Positions 47,021 to 55,879 of a DNA stretch of 64,000 nucleotides are shown one piece after another. Both the position numbers and the translations under genes were made by a program. The notes beneath the pieces are model-generated. The model ran no database searches. It was not told the origin of the DNA and saw only the letters and a list, made by a program, of their open reading frames with translations. Origin of the DNA: Calothrix parasitica NIES-267 (GTDB taxonomy: Bacteria > Cyanobacteriota > Cyanobacteriia > Cyanobacteriales > Nostocaceae). The stretch's first letter is position 1. Every line of letters starts with the position of its first letter. The DNA lies in assembly GCF_002368095.1 (NCBI RefSeq), contig NZ_AP018227.1:720001-784000 (forward strand), given 5' to 3'.

Positions 47021-47635
47021 ATGTTTCTGACTACACTTGTAACTAATCCAGTTTTCTTTTTAAGATACATTGTAATTATTATAATTTCAATAACTTTACA
47101 CGAACTTGCTCATGGTTATGCGGCTATGAGTCAAGGAGATGACACACCGAAAAGAGCAGGTCATATTACTTTAAATCCAGTCGTTCATATGGGAGTTGAA
47201 TCGCTGATTTTTCTATGTATTGCTGGCATATCTTGGGGACAAATGCCTGTAAATCCTTATAAGTTTCGTAATGGTAGAATCAGCGATATCTGGGTATCAG
47301 CAGCAGGACCTTTATCTAATTTAGCTTTGGGGTTTATATTTATTACGCTGTTGCTAATTTACTATGATTCAGCATTATTAAGTAAAGATTTTCTCTACCT
47401 CGCAGCAAGAATCAATTTAACTTTATTTTTACTAAATATGTTACCTATTCCTCCACTAGATGGTTTTAGCATTTTTAGTAATATTTTTCCTAGTTTAAAG
47501 CAACTGCAAAGTACTCCATTGGGAATATTTGGGTTAATGATTATATTTTTGATTCCAGGTTTTGGTGGAGCATTAATAATGATTTCTGACTCGATAATAC
47601 AATCTTTAATATCATGGAGATTTTCTCTGTTTTAG
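47021..47635 (+). CDS. M50 (site-2 protease-like) metalloprotease, copy 2
   Basis: 204 residues, closely similar to the 45990 protein along its whole length: HELAHGYAAMSQGDDTP with HELAH at 27-31, GQMPVNPYKFRNGRISDIWVSAAGPLSNLALG, and NMLPIPPLDGFSIF. Both copies keep all predicted zinc ligands, so both should be active. It is followed after 77 bases by a gene for a small exported membrane protein on the same strand. Confidence 0.85.
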   Translation: MFLTTLVTNPVFFLRYIVIIIISITLHELAHGYAAMSQGDDTPKRAGHITLNPVVHMGVESLIFLCIAGISWGQMPVNPYKFRNGRISDIWVSAAGPLSNLALGFIFITLLLIYYDSALLSKDFLYLAARINLTLFLLNMLPIPPLDGFSIFSNIFPSLKQLQSTPLGIFGLMIIFLIPGFGGALIMISDSIIQSLISWRFSLF

Positions 47636-47712
47636 TTTAATAGTGAAAATAATATTCAAAATTAGGATAATAATAAAAAGATAAAAATTTGATATATCTA
47701 TAAATCATATCA

Positions 47713-48207
47713 ATGAAATTGAATAAAATAGTTGGATTTGCAGCAATAGTTACTTTAGCGGTAATTACAAATAATGCTGAAGCAATACCCGCAACCAACT
47801 TTAAGCATCTGGGTGATTCTACAAATGTTCGCGATAATTATTTGATTCAAGATAGAGATGGAATATTACAACTACCTCACTTAAATATTGCTAATTCAAT
47901 AACATTTGAGAACAATAAAAAATCTAGCTGTAAAATCCGTGAACTTTCAACGACGGATAAATGGATTAACTTAATAGGAAGCTTAATTATCTTCTTCAGC
48001 TTTACATCTTGTGATACGAAGAATAATTCAGCGGTCATCGAGCGGTATGTTAAATTCATTTTTAAAGATGTACTTCCGATTTTTATAATTGTATATTTAT
48101 TGCTTACATTATTAGGTATCGCAAATGTAATAGCTTCAACTTCTCTTTCTTCTTCAACACTTGTGAATACTTCTTCTAATTCTCGGAATACTTGTATCTT
48201 AAAGTAA
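47713..48207 (+). CDS. Hypothetical exported/membrane protein
   Basis: 164 residues. An N-terminal signal-type segment (IVGFAAIVTLAVITNNAEA, likely cleaved after AEA) is followed by a polar region and then two hydrophobic helices (WINLIGSLIIFFSFTSC and VLPIFIIVYLLLTLLGIANVIA), with a Ser/Thr/Asn-rich tail. No family recognised. Its position directly after an intramembrane protease and the presence of a membrane helix make it a candidate partner or substrate, which is inference only. Confidence 0.55.
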   Translation: MKLNKIVGFAAIVTLAVITNNAEAIPATNFKHLGDSTNVRDNYLIQDRDGILQLPHLNIANSITFENNKKSSCKIRELSTTDKWINLIGSLIIFFSFTSCDTKNNSAVIERYVKFIFKDVLPIFIIVYLLLTLLGIANVIASTSLSSSTLVNTSSNSRNTCILK

Positions 48208-48246
48208 AAGCTCAAATACGGGAGAAAATGATAATATACTCCCATC

Positions 48247-49266
48247 ATGAATATCAATCGCCGAAAATTTATTACAACCTTGGGTTTAGCAACTGTCTCT
48301 ACCCAAATACCATCATTTGTAGTTCAAGCAACAACATCCCCGAATAATATAATCAAACCACCACGTTTAAAACTAGGGGACACAGTCGGATTAATAAGTC
48401 CTGCTGGTCTTATTGATTCCGAAGACCTTCGAGAAGCACGAGAAATCTTTACCAAACTGGGTTTAAAAGTTAAACCAGGTAGACATATTTTAGACCGTTA
48501 CGGTTACTTAGCGGGAATTGATAGAAATCGCGCTCGCGATGTTAACGCTATGTTTGCTGACAAATCTGTGAAAGCAATCATTGCAATGCGTGGTGGATGG
48601 GGTGGAAATCGGATTTTACCATTACTCAATTATAATTCTATCCGCGCTAATCCCAAAATTATTATGGGATACAGCGATATTACATCTTTATTATTAGCAA
48701 TAACTACTCTTAGTGGGGTTGTAACTTTTCATGGACCAGTTGCTACTTCTACTTGGAATGATTTTACTTTGAAATATGTGAAAAGTATTTTATTCGATGC
48801 TCAAGCAGTAGCTATGAATAATACATTAATTACTAAATTGAACCGCGAAATAATTACACCAGGTAAAGCAAAAGGCAAATTTATTGGTGGTAATTTATCG
48901 GTGATAAATTCGATGTTGGGTTCATCTTATTTACCGGTATGGAAAAATAGTATTTTATTTATAGAAGATATCGGTGAAGATGTTTACCGGGTAGATAGAA
49001 TGTTGGTTCAACTGAAAAATGCTGGGATTTTGAATCAGCTATCAGGTTTTGTATTTGGACAATGTACCAGATGTAGCACGGGAGACGAACCATCATTAAC
49101 TTTAATGCAGGTATTACAAGAACATATTGCTCCTTTAAATATTCCTGCTTGGTATGGTTCGATGATTGGTCATATTAGAGACAAATTTACACTTCCGATT
49201 GGTATCAATATCGAAATTGACGCGAATACTGGAATAATAAAAATGTTAGAAGCCGCTGTTAGTTAA
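48247..49266 (+). CDS. LD-carboxypeptidase (peptidase S66)
   Basis: 339 residues. The N-terminus MNINRRKFITTLGLATVSTQ has a twin-arginine export motif. The mature domain fits S66 peptidases (LdcA/MccF): KLGDTVGLISPAG at the start, the GYSD nucleophile elbow with Ser143 after AMRGGWGGNRILP, and SVINSMLGSSYLP and FGQCTRC further on. LdcA enzymes remove the terminal D-Ala from murein tetrapeptides in peptidoglycan recycling; export would place it in the periplasm. The DapF-like gene begins 30 bases after its stop. Confidence 0.85.
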   Translation: MNINRRKFITTLGLATVSTQIPSFVVQATTSPNNIIKPPRLKLGDTVGLISPAGLIDSEDLREAREIFTKLGLKVKPGRHILDRYGYLAGIDRNRARDVNAMFADKSVKAIIAMRGGWGGNRILPLLNYNSIRANPKIIMGYSDITSLLLAITTLSGVVTFHGPVATSTWNDFTLKYVKSILFDAQAVAMNNTLITKLNREIITPGKAKGKFIGGNLSVINSMLGSSYLPVWKNSILFIEDIGEDVYRVDRMLVQLKNAGILNQLSGFVFGQCTRCSTGDEPSLTLMQVLQEHIAPLNIPAWYGSMIGHIRDKFTLPIGINIEIDANTGIIKMLEAAVS

Positions 49267-49296
49267 TTTACGTTGAAATTTACGTCAAATAATTAT

Positions 49297-50142
49297 ATGA
49301 AGTATTTTAAATATCATGCAATCGGAAATGATTATATAGTTATTAATCCAAAAGATACTTCTACATCTCTAAGTATCGAACAAATTAAAAAAATCTGTCA
49401 TAGAAACTTTGGTGTTGGTTCAGATGGAATTCTTTATGGCCCTTTTGAATCTGATAAGGGACAATTTTCACTAAGAATTTTAAACCCTGACGGTAGCGAA
49501 GCAGAGAAAAGTGGAAACGGATTGAGAATTTTCTCTCGTTACTTGTGGGATATGCAATTAGTTAAAGAAGAACAATTCACTATTGAAACATTAGGGGGTT
49601 TAGTTAAATCTTCGGTTTCCCATGATGGTAAAACTGTGCGTGTAGAAATGGGGAAAGTTAGCTTTCAAAGTAGCAAAATCCCCGTTACTGGAGAACCTAG
49701 AGAAGTAATTTCCGAAAATATAACAGTTGACAATAAAGCTTTTACATTTTGTGCTGCGACAATTGGAAATCCTCACTGTGTGATTACTTTACCCGAAATT
49801 ACACCGGAGTTAGCAAAGCAATATGGTCATTTAATCGAAACTCATGAATTATTTCCCAACCGCATCAACGTACAATTCATGAAAGTACTTGATAGAGAAA
49901 ACATTCAATTAGAAATTTGGGAAAGAGGTGCGGGTTATACATTAGCATCGGGAAGTAGTAGTAGTGCAGCCGCAGCCGTTGCAAATCGTCTTGGTTTGTG
50001 CGATTCTTCGATTACGGTACATATGCCAGGTGGAAATATTTTAATTGAAATTAGTGAAGATTTTTCAATTAAAATGACAGGTTCGGTTACTAAAGTCGCA
50101 GAGGGAATAATGTCTGAAGAAATGTTTATCAGTGAGCAGTGA
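49297..50142 (+). CDS. DapF-like protein lacking both catalytic cysteines
   Basis: 281 residues from ATG 49297 (an in-frame TTG at 49273 is less likely). The fold is diaminopimelate epimerase along its whole length: YHAIGNDYIVI, NPDGSEAEKSGNG, GNPHCVI, NRINVQF and ERGAGYTLASGSSSSAA. In true DapF the last two acid-base positions are Cys (QCGNG and ACGTG). Here both are Ser (Ser72 and Ser218), so racemisation by the two-thiol mechanism should not operate. It is probably co-transcribed with the LD-carboxypeptidase. It is either a divergent enzyme or a binding protein. Confidence 0.75.
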   Translation: MKYFKYHAIGNDYIVINPKDTSTSLSIEQIKKICHRNFGVGSDGILYGPFESDKGQFSLRILNPDGSEAEKSGNGLRIFSRYLWDMQLVKEEQFTIETLGGLVKSSVSHDGKTVRVEMGKVSFQSSKIPVTGEPREVISENITVDNKAFTFCAATIGNPHCVITLPEITPELAKQYGHLIETHELFPNRINVQFMKVLDRENIQLEIWERGAGYTLASGSSSSAAAAVANRLGLCDSSITVHMPGGNILIEISEDFSIKMTGSVTKVAEGIMSEEMFISEQ

Positions 50143-50148
50143 ACAGTT

Positions 50149-50222
50149 GTAGGTTGGGTTAGACACGGTTTGTAATTTGAGTTGTAACGATAATCTTTGA
50201 GTTGTGTCGTAACCCAACATTA
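50149..50222. repeat. TTGGGTTA palindromic repeat, copy 4
   Basis: Ends GTAGGTTGGGTTAGACAC and GTGTCGTAACCCAACATTA, inverted over about 74 bases. Confidence 0.75.
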
Positions 50223-50239
50223 GGTTAAGCGAACAAACA

Positions 50240-50408
50240 CAGTTAATTCAGTTAACAGTGAACAGTTAACAGTGAACAGTTAACAGTTAACAGTTAATAA
50301 TTAATAATTATTTTTTAATCCAATTACCAATTACCAATTACCAATTACCAATTACCAATTACCAATTACCAATTACCAATTACCAATTACCAATTACCAA
50401 TTACCAAT
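50240..50408 (+). repeat. Two heptamer tracts (CAGTTAA; CAATTAC)
   Basis: The first tract (50240-50297) alternates AACAGTT and AACAGTG. The second (50321-50408) is about twelve almost perfect copies of CAATTAC, the purest STRR array in the window, ending at the stop of the galU-like gene. Confidence 0.95.
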
Positions 50409-51296
50409 TCAAAAATCAATCATCGTCTGTCGATAAACATTAGGCATTCCAATATCAAAAGTCTTTCCATCAACAACTAAACCTGTCATTCCCTCAGCTT
50501 CTCTTAATTTTTCTAAACAGGATGTTAATTGAAATTCACCTTTCTCTCGAAAATTACTATTAATATGCTCTTCTAAAAAATCAAAAATCTTTGCAGTTAA
50601 TGCATACAAACCAAATATACATAAAAACTCATTTTCTGCCATTCCTTCTACTCGTAAATTCTGCCGCGCATATTCAATAGTTGGTTTTTCATAAACTTGA
50701 GTCACTTGTAAGATAGATTGTAAATTAGAGTATTCTTCTTGCCAAAATCCTGTAATGCATCCAGCTTTATGAATCATTTCTGCTGGTAAAGAATTCAACC
50801 CAATCACATTCTGATTAACTTGTTCGTAAACCTGTAAAACTTGACCGACACAAGATTTTTCCGCATCGGACGAATAAATATGGTCTCCTAACATCAACAA
50901 AAAAGGTTCATCACCTACCCATTCCTTGGCACAGAAAACTGCATGTCCGTAACCTTCTTGTTTATCCTGTGCTAAAAACGTAATTTTACTACCCAAATCC
51001 TGAAGATATCGACAATATTCCTGATTTTCCTGAGAAAGTTTGCTAAAAAGTTTAGGTTCGGGTGGGTTTTTGAAATAACTTGCAAAAATCTCTTTATCAT
51101 CCGGTTGGGTGACAATTCCAATCTCTTCTATTCCCCCCTTAACAGCTGACTCCACAATCGCTTGAATTACAGGTTTAGCCCTACCATCCCTATCAATTAT
51201 CGGAAACAGTTCCTTTTTGACTATTTTCGTGGCTGGAAACAAACGAGTACCAAAACCAGCAGCAGGTATTACAGCTTTCTTAATTCGATTCTTCAT
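50409..51296 (-). CDS. UTP-glucose-1-phosphate uridylyltransferase (GalU type)
   Basis: 295 residues. It makes UDP-glucose (or a related sugar nucleotide) from UTP and the sugar 1-phosphate. The nucleotide-binding motif is AVIPAAGFGTRLFPATKIVKKELFPI at the N-terminus, followed by GIEEIGIVTQP, LAQDKQEGYGHAVFCAKEWVGDEPFLLMLGDH and, near the end, FDIGMPNVYRQTM. UDP-glucose feeds exopolysaccharide and glycolipid synthesis. Cyanobacteria also have the CugP type, so I leave the symbol empty. ATG 51296. Confidence 0.88.
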   Translation of the reverse strand: MKNRIKKAVIPAAGFGTRLFPATKIVKKELFPIIDRDGRAKPVIQAIVESAVKGGIEEIGIVTQPDDKEIFASYFKNPPEPKLFSKLSQENQEYCRYLQDLGSKITFLAQDKQEGYGHAVFCAKEWVGDEPFLLMLGDHIYSSDAEKSCVGQVLQVYEQVNQNVIGLNSLPAEMIHKAGCITGFWQEEYSNLQSILQVTQVYEKPTIEYARQNLRVEGMAENEFLCIFGLYALTAKIFDFLEEHINSNFREKGEFQLTSCLEKLREAEGMTGLVVDGKTFDIGMPNVYRQTMIDF

Positions 51297-51903
51297 TTTG
51301 TTAGTGGTTAGTTGTTAGTGGTTATTAATAGTTAAGAGTTAATTAATAATTATCTTCTCCCCCTCTCCCCCTCTCCCCCTCTCCCCATCTCCCCATCTCC
51401 TAATTACTCTACAAAATCTACCATTAGGTCATTGCTTTGCCATAACGAATACAAACTTCGTGGTAATTTTACCTTGGAAAGCTTTGTAAACTCTTATCCC
51501 AGGTTCTCAGTGACCGGTGCTAATGCTGAGCATATTTTTACTATGTCAGTTGACAAACTGTCACTCAGTCAATTCCCTGATAATGGTCTTAAAAGATATT
51601 CTATATTTGTGCAAGGAGTGATACCACTTCACAACACGTTTGCTATAAGCTTATTCTCGCAATCCCTAGCTATATGGGAATAGTGTCGAGTTCAAATGTT
51701 GCATCAAACTAGTGAATTGGTATAACTTTATACAAACAAGGCGCTTGGTAGGCAAAACTGTCAGGCGCTTTTCCATGTAACGGATTAGTCACAAATTTCT
51801 AAAAAAGGAACCCAAACAAGAAACCGGGGATTTTACCCCCGAATGTGTCAATTAACAAACCTGCACAAGTGTAAGCAGGATAATTGTTTTTAATTTCTTA
51901 CTT
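51297..51903. other. Intergenic region with repeats and hairpins
   Basis: Holds a CCCCTCT tract at 51355-51400, a terminator-like hairpin at 51741-51772 and a short GC hairpin CGGGG-CCCCG at 51825-51841, which lies downstream of the kinase gene on the minus strand. An ATG frame at 51432-51683 shows no protein-like pattern and I do not annotate it. Confidence 0.45.
51741..51772 (+). terminator. Terminator-like hairpin of an unknown transcript
   Basis: GCGCTTGG (51741-51748) pairs with TCAGGCGC (51761-51768) by eight pairs including G-U, and TTTT follows. No plus-strand gene lies upstream, so if real it ends a non-coding transcript. Confidence 0.4.
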
Positions 51904-54900
51904 CTAATTTCTAATGGTGACAATAAACATTGCACCTTTTCCCGGTTCGCTTTTTGCTGTAATGCTTCCTTGGTGTCGTTCGACAATTTTTCGACAGATT
52001 GCTAAACCCATTCCAGTACCTTCGTATTCCGTGCGTCCGTGTAGCCTTTGAAATACGTTGAATATACGGTCTAAATATTTTTCGTCGAAACCAATACCGT
52101 TATCTTCTACGATAATTTGGCAGAATTCAGAATTTAGCTGTTGATTAGTAATTTTTTTACTGTATATTCTTATCAATAGTGGCTCTTTCTCATCATGAAA
52201 TTTTAGAGCATTGCTTATCAAGTTTTGTAGTAATTGACGCATTTGTAAGGGGTCGGCTTTGATTATTGGTAATTCGCCGATTTCTATCCGTGCCCCAGTT
52301 TGAGTGATGCGTATTTCTAAGTCAGATAACACTTCTTGAGTTACCCGCGACAAATTTACATCTACAAAAGGTTGCGCTCTAGTGGTGATTCGTGAAAGGG
52401 TAAGTAAATCTTCAATTAAAACCTGCATTCTTTCCGCTGCATTTTGCATTCGGTGTAGGTAGTCGTGTCCTTTATCTGTGAGAGCATCTTGGCAAGTTGC
52501 TTTGAGTCGGTCGCCAAATGCTGTAATTTTACGCAATGGTTCTTGTAAGTCGTGGGAAGCGATAAAGGCGAATTGTTGTAGTTCTTCGTTGGAACGAGCT
52601 AATTCTTCTCGCTGACGGGTTTCTTGTTCGAGCAGCTTGGCTTGAGAAACGGCTATACCCATTTGGTCGGCTAGCTGTTGCAGTAATTCTATTTCCCATT
52701 CAGTCCATTTACGGGGATGGGCACACTGATGAGCAATTAGCAGTCCCCAAAGTTGATTTTGCATGATTATGGGAACTACTAAATTAGATTTAACACTAAA
52801 TCTTTGCAGTAACTCTATATGACAAGGTTGGATGTTAGCTCTTTCAATATCGGTAATAGCGCTAATCCTACCTTGACGGTATTTTTCAATATATGATTTG
52901 CCAAAGCAGGGGTCGTTAATGTCCTGACCGTAGACTACAGGTAAGCCAGGAACTACTGCTTCCTTGACTGTTTGCATTAAACCTTTGTCAGAGAATCGGG
53001 TAATTAATACACGGTCTGCATTGAGTAATTTTTGTACTTCTGTAACGCTAGTTTGGAGAATTTCGTCAATTTGTAGGGAAGTACGAATCTTGAGAGTGAT
53101 ATCGGAGAATAACTGCGAGCGTAAGTTTTGTCGAATTAGTTGTTCTTTTGCGCGCTTGCGTTCGGTAATATCCATCATCGCGCCAATCATCCGTACTGGT
53201 TGTTCGTCTGCATCGTCGCGAACAACGTAACCGCGCTCAAAAATGTGAGCGTATGAGCCATCTGCTTTGAGAAACCGGTATTCGTTTGCCCAAAACGGTT
53301 GACCGCTTTCTACAGCAGCGTAAATATCGGCAACAATTCTACGTCTATCTTCTGGATGTATGTGTTCGTGCCACCAATCAGTATTATCTTCCACCGATTG
53401 CGCCGAATAACCAAACAAGGTCTGTATTGAGTCATTCCACCACATTTTATCTGTGAGCAAGTCCCAATCCCAAACAGCATCGTTGGTAGCACAAGCAAGT
53501 AATTGAAAACGCTGTTCGCTTTGTCTTAACTTTTCTTCTGCTAATTTGCGCTCTGTAATATCAGTATGGGAACCTGCCATCCGCACTACATTCCCACTTG
53601 CATCCCATAACGCTTGACCTCGTTCCAAAATCCATTTGTAATTTCCGTTTTTACACTGGAGACGATGCTCGCTAATATAAAAAGGAGTTCTTTGGTCAAA
53701 ATGGTTTTGAATAGTTAGCCTTAGTAAATCAATATCATTTGGATGTACGCGACTAAGCCATTCATCTAAGTTGTCACCAATCTCTTCATCTTGATAACCA
53801 AGCATTTCTTTGGAACGAGCAGAGCGAAACACCTGGTTACTTTTAATATTCCAATCCCATATACCATCATTATTACCTCTTATCGCTAATTGCCAGCGTT
53901 CTTCGCTTTCTCTAAGCGCATCCTCCATACGTTGACGTTCGATAGCTGTAGCTAAAACATTAGCAATTGCTTGCAAGAAAAAGATGTCATCTCGATTAAA
54001 TCTACGTTTTTTAGTGGTATGCGCTCCTAAAACTCCGAAAGGTCGGTCTTTGCCATGAATAATTACCGATATCCCGCTGACGACATTATGGTCGGCTAAT
54101 AATTGCGAGCCTTGGAAGCGGTTTTCGTTGCTTAAATCATCTGCAATTACCGGCTCCTCGCAAAAAATTGTATAGCCTGATTGCGAATTTTGAGCAGCAT
54201 TTACCGTCGCTGTTCCTACAAGTCCAAAATGCCAACCAATACCGGAACGCAACAGTAACTCATTACCTCCAGGTAATAATTCCAAAATCTTGCAATATTC
54301 CACATCAAGACATTGTGCAACAGTCGTAACAGCTTGATGCATCAAACTATTTAAATCCATCCTCGCAAGTGCTGCTTGAGAAAGTTCCGCAACCAATGAT
54401 TGTTGACTAGCATGAACTTCCAGAGCTTGTTGCGCTTTTTTGCGAGCAGTAATATCCATATCAATACCCGACATCCGCATAGCTTTTCCAGACGAATTAC
54501 GAAAAACTAAACCTTGAGAAGCCAACCAGCGAATATTACCGTCGGGTAAAAGCACGCGATATTCAATGTTATATTCTCCTCCTTCCTCAATAGCGCACTG
54601 TATTGCTCGACTAACCAAATCTCTATCTTGAGGATGAACAAAACTAACAAAGCTTTCATAAGTTTCATCAAAACTCGAACTCGCTTTACCAAATAGCGCT
54701 TTAATAGTATCCGACCAAGTTACTTTATTACTAACAATATTCCAATCCCAAATGCCCATATGAGCAGCTTCCAATGCAATTCTTAATTGCGCTTCTTGCC
54801 ACTGTGCTTGTTCTGTTTGCTGCCGTAATTTTTTCATGGTTCTACTAGCTTCGACCAAACGAAGAATTCTAGAACGCAATACCAACCATTGAATCGGCTT

Positions 54901-55212
54901 AGCTATATAATCTGTAGCACCAGCACTAAAAGCTCTTTCCACAGAATTCTGGTCGTATAGAGCAGTAATCATTAATACTGGTATATTTTTTCCACCAGGA
55001 AGCTGACGCAACCGCGCACAGCAAGCAAAACCATCCATTCCTGGCATCAAAGCATCTAGCAGAATTATTTCTGGCTGTAACTGACTATACGCAGCTAACG
55101 CTTCCTCTCCATTACCGGCCTCAGCCACCCAATACCCTGCTGATTTGAGTAATTCTCGCAACTGCATCCGTGTTAGTTCGTCATCATCTACAACCAGAAT
55201 TAGATTAGTCAT
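51904..55212 (-). CDS. Hybrid sensor histidine kinase with cyanobacteriochrome-type GAF
   Basis: 1102 residues. Domain order: response-regulator receiver (1-120, phospho-Asp53), PAS (145-260), GAF (285-425), PAS (435-560), PAS (565-690), GAF (700-855), HisKA (His887 in FIASHDLQEPL) and HATPase (NLISNALKF; GTGMGLAIC). The second GAF has NDPCFG (Cys769, a D-x-C-F motif) and QPCHIELLQ (Cys797), followed by SNLVVPII and LWGLLIAHQC. These are the landmarks of a DXCF cyanobacteriochrome, with the two cysteines 28 residues apart. It should be a soluble light-sensing kinase. Soluble; no membrane helix. ATG 55212. Confidence 0.85.
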   Translation of the reverse strand: MTNLILVVDDDELTRMQLRELLKSAGYWVAEAGNGEEALAAYSQLQPEIILLDALMPGMDGFACCARLRQLPGGKNIPVLMITALYDQNSVERAFSAGATDYIAKPIQWLVLRSRILRLVEASRTMKKLRQQTEQAQWQEAQLRIALEAAHMGIWDWNIVSNKVTWSDTIKALFGKASSSFDETYESFVSFVHPQDRDLVSRAIQCAIEEGGEYNIEYRVLLPDGNIRWLASQGLVFRNSSGKAMRMSGIDMDITARKKAQQALEVHASQQSLVAELSQAALARMDLNSLMHQAVTTVAQCLDVEYCKILELLPGGNELLLRSGIGWHFGLVGTATVNAAQNSQSGYTIFCEEPVIADDLSNENRFQGSQLLADHNVVSGISVIIHGKDRPFGVLGAHTTKKRRFNRDDIFFLQAIANVLATAIERQRMEDALRESEERWQLAIRGNNDGIWDWNIKSNQVFRSARSKEMLGYQDEEIGDNLDEWLSRVHPNDIDLLRLTIQNHFDQRTPFYISEHRLQCKNGNYKWILERGQALWDASGNVVRMAGSHTDITERKLAEEKLRQSEQRFQLLACATNDAVWDWDLLTDKMWWNDSIQTLFGYSAQSVEDNTDWWHEHIHPEDRRRIVADIYAAVESGQPFWANEYRFLKADGSYAHIFERGYVVRDDADEQPVRMIGAMMDITERKRAKEQLIRQNLRSQLFSDITLKIRTSLQIDEILQTSVTEVQKLLNADRVLITRFSDKGLMQTVKEAVVPGLPVVYGQDINDPCFGKSYIEKYRQGRISAITDIERANIQPCHIELLQRFSVKSNLVVPIIMQNQLWGLLIAHQCAHPRKWTEWEIELLQQLADQMGIAVSQAKLLEQETRQREELARSNEELQQFAFIASHDLQEPLRKITAFGDRLKATCQDALTDKGHDYLHRMQNAAERMQVLIEDLLTLSRITTRAQPFVDVNLSRVTQEVLSDLEIRITQTGARIEIGELPIIKADPLQMRQLLQNLISNALKFHDEKEPLLIRIYSKKITNQQLNSEFCQIIVEDNGIGFDEKYLDRIFNVFQRLHGRTEYEGTGMGLAICRKIVERHQGSITAKSEPGKGAMFIVTIRN

Positions 55213-55220
55213 CTTTTTGG

Positions 55221-55343
55221 ATTAGGAGTTAGGAGTTAGGAATTAGAAGTTAAGAGTTAGGAATTAGAAGTTAAGAGTTAGGAGTTAGGAGTTAGGAGTT
55301 AGGAGTTAGGAGTTAGGAGTTAGGAGTTAGGAGTTAGGAGTTA
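55221..55343 (+). repeat. Heptamer tandem repeat AGGAGTT
   Basis: About 17 copies of GGAGTTA/GAATTAG in tandem, immediately upstream of the kinase start codon, so it lies in the 5' region of that gene. Confidence 0.95.
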
Positions 55344-55445
55344 AAATATTTTTATTGGTAATCAGAAAGTTAAAAGTAAATTAAAAGTAAATTAAAATTT
55401 ATGATTTAAACTGATATAGCCTTCCTAAATCATTTGTGAAATTTT

Positions 55446-55478
55446 AGAAACCCGGTTTTTTGGAAAAACCGGGTTTCT
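55446..55478. repeat. Palindrome AGAAACCCGG, copy 2
   Basis: AGAAACCCGGTTTTTTGG is followed by AAAAACCGGGTTTCT, the same element as at 42593. Between 55213 and 55877 only this palindrome and two heptamer tracts are recognisable; no gene. Confidence 0.85.
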
Positions 55479-55786
55479 TGCAGCTACCTTTCTCACGACT
55501 CATCTAGGATTGCTGTATACAACTATTTAAAATTAGAATTAAAACTATAGCGCGTTTCATTTGAGTGCAATACACTTTGATAATCCCCCTTCCCCTCTCC
55601 GCTATTTTGGAGAAAGGTGTATTCTATTCAACTGAAAACTGCTATATAAAAAATATTAGCGAGAGAGTAAGTGCTGTTGGTAATTATAAAATAAGAGTTA
55701 GTAACAAAAACCAAAAGATTTAAAAATTTTAATCTTAAACCTTGAAATTAAAATATTTTATATGGTCACATCTTTTTAAACTCCAA

Positions 55787-55879
55787 CTACCAATTCTTAA
55801 TTACCAATCCCCAATCCCCAATTCTCAATCCCCAATCCCCAATCCCCAATTACCAATTCTCAATTACCAATCCCCAATT
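55787..55879 (+). repeat. Heptamer tract CAATCCC/CAATTAC
   Basis: About twelve units of CCAATCCC, CAATTCT and CAATTAC end at the 3' end of the 932-residue kinase gene. Confidence 0.9.

Noticed and set aside
50240-50408. Possible CRISPR array
   Set aside because: Units are 7 bases without spacers; these are tandem heptamers, and no cas genes are nearby.
51432-51683. 83-codon plus-strand frame
   Set aside because: Composition is not protein-like, no family features, and the region is between repeat tracts.
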